7,841 bases of DNA from Globobulimina sp. (lineage: Eukaryota > Foraminifera > Rotaliida): NCBI GenBank assembly GCA_003354225.1, contig PIVH01000116.1, positions 1 through 7,841 of the forward strand, given 5' to 3'. Both the position numbers and the translations under genes were made by a program. The notes under the pieces were generated by a model. The model made no database searches. It was not told the origin of the DNA and saw nothing but the letters and a program-made list of their open reading frames with translations. Below, one piece after another: positions 5,227 to 7,841 of the stretch (position 1 is the first letter of the stretch; every line of letters begins with the position of its first letter).

Positions 5227-7841
5227 ATGGAACGTGCATTTGCTTGTTGTGCAAGTATCGCTTGTTGTCGAAACGCTGAAAATGACGCGAATGATAGAGA
5301 AGCATCAAATAAATGTTCCACATGCGGTCTGAGTCAGAGCAAAATGAAAAAGGTGAACAATACATAAACTCATCACAAAAATTATTAAACTATCATTTAT
5401 TCATACTTATAAATATAAATACAGTTAGAATCAGCATTGCAAAAACGAACGAATGAATTAAAAAAGACATTAAAACAGTTGGCCAACACACACAAAATAA
5501 CTAAACAACAAATACTCAAATTCGCAGAATTCCATCAAGAGTCCCTTGCCAATATCAAACAAAAACTGTGTAAACATCAGCTTGTTGTAAAAGAGAGAGA
5601 TAATTTGAAAATTGAAAACGAAGAACTCCACACTGAAATCGATGAATTCCAACAAGTCATTCACGAATTAGAACTGTCAAATGTATGCCATTATAATTAT
5701 ACCAATACTACAGTAATATAAATAAAACAATACATGAAATTGCAAAAAAACACAGGTGCAAATTCAATCAAAATATGATTTATCAGAAGAACGTAGAAAA
5801 TACCACCTAAAAGTTTCTCACTTACAATCACAAATTGATTCACGTCCCAACATCAGCAGAGTCAACAAACAACACTTTGAGGATGACAATAAGTCTCCGA
5901 GTGCTCCGATTGCAGCACCAATCCCCGTACAATCCGCCCCGATGGCGATGGCAGCGCCGCTACCACCACAAATGAGCACCATTCTACAAAACAGATTATC
6001 TCTCGAACGGCAACAGAGTCAGCAACAAATTGCCGAGTTGGAGACTACAATCAAGAACTTAGAAAGACAGAGTTCTATCTTGAATATGCAAGTTGGTGAG
6101 TTCCGCAGACGTGACAGTCGACGCAGTTTGTTAGCATTCCACCCCATTGCCATAGGTCCACATTTTGCTGCTTCGTCAATGCCTCGCAAGCCGCAAATAA
6201 AACCCTCCATAGCCATGAAAACATTGCATTGGAAACACATCCCTGACAATAAAATAAAGCATACGGTTTGGGAGCAAATATCCAAAATTGAGGATGACAT
6301 CGTCAGTAAAGATATTGGTCAGAAGCAAGCGGCGGATGCTCCATTTTTGGATGCTTTGTTTGAGGATTTGGAAACCAACGAGTTTGTTAGCAAGCGGCTA
6401 ATAAAAGAAATGCAACACTTTCTCATTGCGAATGAATATGATTCCGATGCTTTGGAGCAGGACGTCGCGGATTATGCTGTTGGTAGTAATGTGTATGCAG
6501 CAAATGAAGAGTTTGTGCATTTAATCAAACAACACACAAAGAAGCAGCACACACAAACCAGTCTGCGTAGTTTGGAGCAGTTGTTTCCGCGGAAAGAAAA
6601 GGCAAAGAAAGGCCCGAAAAGGCTCTGGAGGCAAAGGGTTCGCGTCCAGATGTTTGAGACTAAGCGCGCGAGAAATGTGGCCATTGGGTTGGGCGGATTG
6701 AAGATGCGCATTGAAGACATTAAGTGGGCCATTTTACGCATGAATGAGGAGATTATGACCGTGGAATTTTTGGGCAAACTCATCCCTTTGGCTCCCTCGC
6801 CCGAAGAGATCCGCATTGTGCAGAGCTACAGCGGCAAAGTGAAGGAGTTGGGAGAATGCGAGCAGTTCTTTCTGCAGTTCCGGAATATGGAAAATGTCAA
6901 AGCTAGGCTGGAAGTGTGGTTATTTAAGCGAGATTTTGAGGAGAAATACACTCATCGCATGCAGCAAGTGTTGGCTTTGACATTCATGCAAGAAACCATT
7001 CGAAACTCACAGCATTTCAAACAAGTCTTAGCCGCGTTGTTGGCCGCTGGCAATTTTATCAATGGCGGCACTGCGAAAGGAGGGAAACACGGATTTGTGT
7101 TGAAAACGTTGCAGAAAGTTGGTGCGTATCGGAGCACTGATAATAAAATGAGTATTTTGGGCTATTTGTATAAATATTTACGGGATAATTATCCAGCGGC
7201 GCTAGAATGGATTGATGAGTTTGATGATTTGCCGGAAGTGGTACGCATTGAATCGGATCAGTTGGATCAAGACATCACAGCAATCAGCAATGAGCTGCGT
7301 AAACTTGGTGCAATGTTACGGGGCACACAGGAGTCGAAAGAGAGAGATGATCGGTTTGAGAAAGCAATGGATGAGTTTTATAATGAAACTGTAGCAAAAC
7401 TGGAGGATTTGCAGCAAGGTTGGTTTGACTGCATGGTGGATATACAGGATCTGGCTGCTTTTTTTGGTGAGGAAGTGAAAGCAGCAAAGTTTACAACGGA
7501 AGAGTTTTTCGGAATTTTTAATGTTTTTAGAAATGAGTTTATGGAGCATCGGGATAAAATTATTAAAGCGGAGCAGCAGAAGGAAAGAAGGGAAATAAGA
7601 CAAGAGAGGAAATTGAAGCGATTGACGGAGTTGAAGGAAATGATGCGATCGACAGAGGATATTGATGGGAAACGGCGGCGAAGATTTAGGAGAAAGAAGC
7701 GAAGGAGAAAAGGTGTTAAAGCTAAGGGTGGAGAAAGAAAACAGAAATATTTACAAGTCGATGATACAGGAATATCGGGTATTGATTCTGAGCTTGGATC
7801 TGGATATTATACATCAAATATACAGACGGGTCATGATAATG
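5227..7841 (+). CDS. Formin (FH2-domain actin nucleator), three exons visible, 3' end missing
   Basis: Exons 5227-5352, 5425-5682 and 5756-7841 give 823 residues, still open at the window edge. Residues 1-42 are Cys-rich (CC at 7-8 and 13-14, CSTC at 30-33). About 43-170 is predicted coiled coil, 176-201 a short Pro/Ala-rich stretch in the FH1 position, and about 203-255 a second coiled coil. FH2 spans about 277-735: lasso MKTLHWKHIP (W287) and TVWEQI (W300), knob RNVAI (434-438), GNFIN (560-564) followed by GFVLKTLQKV, and a long C-terminal helix. FH2 dimers nucleate unbranched actin filaments and stay on the barbed end. After FH2 comes a very basic segment (about 766-790, RRRRFRRKKRRRK) in the position of a DAD tail. 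No GTPase-binding/FH3 region is seen upstream. The ATG at 5227 has a strong context (A at -3, G at +4). The middle of the FH2 exon is clearly more GC-rich than the rest of the window. Confidence 0.93.
5353..5424 (+). other. Intron 1 of formin gene (72 nt)
   Basis: The donor GTGAAC follows AAAATGAAAAAG and the acceptor ends ATACAG. The phase 0 splice joins QSKMKK to LESALQKRTNELKK, leading straight into coiled-coil sequence. Read-through meets TAA within four codons. Confidence 0.85.
5683..5755 (+). other. Intron 2 of formin gene (73 nt)
   Basis: The donor GTATGC follows CTGTCAAAT and the acceptor ends AAACACAG. The phase 0 splice joins HELELSN to VQIQSKYDLSEERRKY, keeping the heptad-rich character. 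The resulting frame stays open for 695 codons and contains the FH2 domain. Confidence 0.88.

Noticed and set aside
6019-7603. Several minus-strand open frames of 61-114 codons
   Set aside because: They are antisense to the continuous FH2 exon, which has strong family motifs; none shows a recognisable domain.

Overview
This is a gene-dense, AT-rich stretch of a nuclear eukaryotic genome, most likely a free-living protist. The evidence is four spliced or uniquely eukaryotic genes (tandem PH domains, a Pumilio/PUF RNA-binding protein, an EF-hand protein and an FH2 formin). It also includes five well-supported short GT-AG introns of 66, 72, 72, 73 and 78 nt. Stops read as standard: TAG ends the PH and PUF genes, TAA ends the EF-hand gene, and no stop interrupts the long formin exon. 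The species cannot be fixed from the sequence; a rhizarian, amoebozoan or similar lineage would fit, but that is inference.

Layout. Positions 1-434 (minus) hold the C-terminal half of a class C beta-lactamase-like serine hydrolase, which runs off the left edge. Directly upstream on the same strand (377-1387) is a two-intron gene for a tandem PH-domain protein. The two reading frames overlap at 377-434, and a plausible third intron could fuse them. A 307-bp divergent promoter region (1388-1694) separates the PH gene from a plus-strand PUF gene (1695-3497, one intron). After an 875-bp AT-rich spacer with simple repeats comes an intronless EF-hand gene (4373-4873). A 353-bp spacer then precedes a three-exon formin gene (5227 to the right edge, 823 residues visible, 3' end missing).

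The genes do not form an obvious pathway. The PH protein should bind membrane phosphoinositides, the EF-hand protein calcium, the formin actin, and the PUF protein mRNA 3' UTRs. They look like ordinary neighbours in a compact genome, and I see no mobile element, CRISPR array, tRNA or rRNA.

Points most worth checking are: the PH/beta-lactamase junction, where the hydrolase half lacks its catalytic Ser-Lys region; a 14-bp motif shared by the EF-hand and formin upstream regions; a perfect 10-bp inverted repeat overlapping the formin copy of that motif; a GCAA/TTGC motif cluster between the divergent genes; a formin with a Cys-rich N-terminus instead of a GBD-FH3 region and with an enlarged FH2 linker; and a PUF domain whose recognition residues are canonical at the ends but eroded in the middle. 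I did not find convincing evidence of a wholly new biological system.
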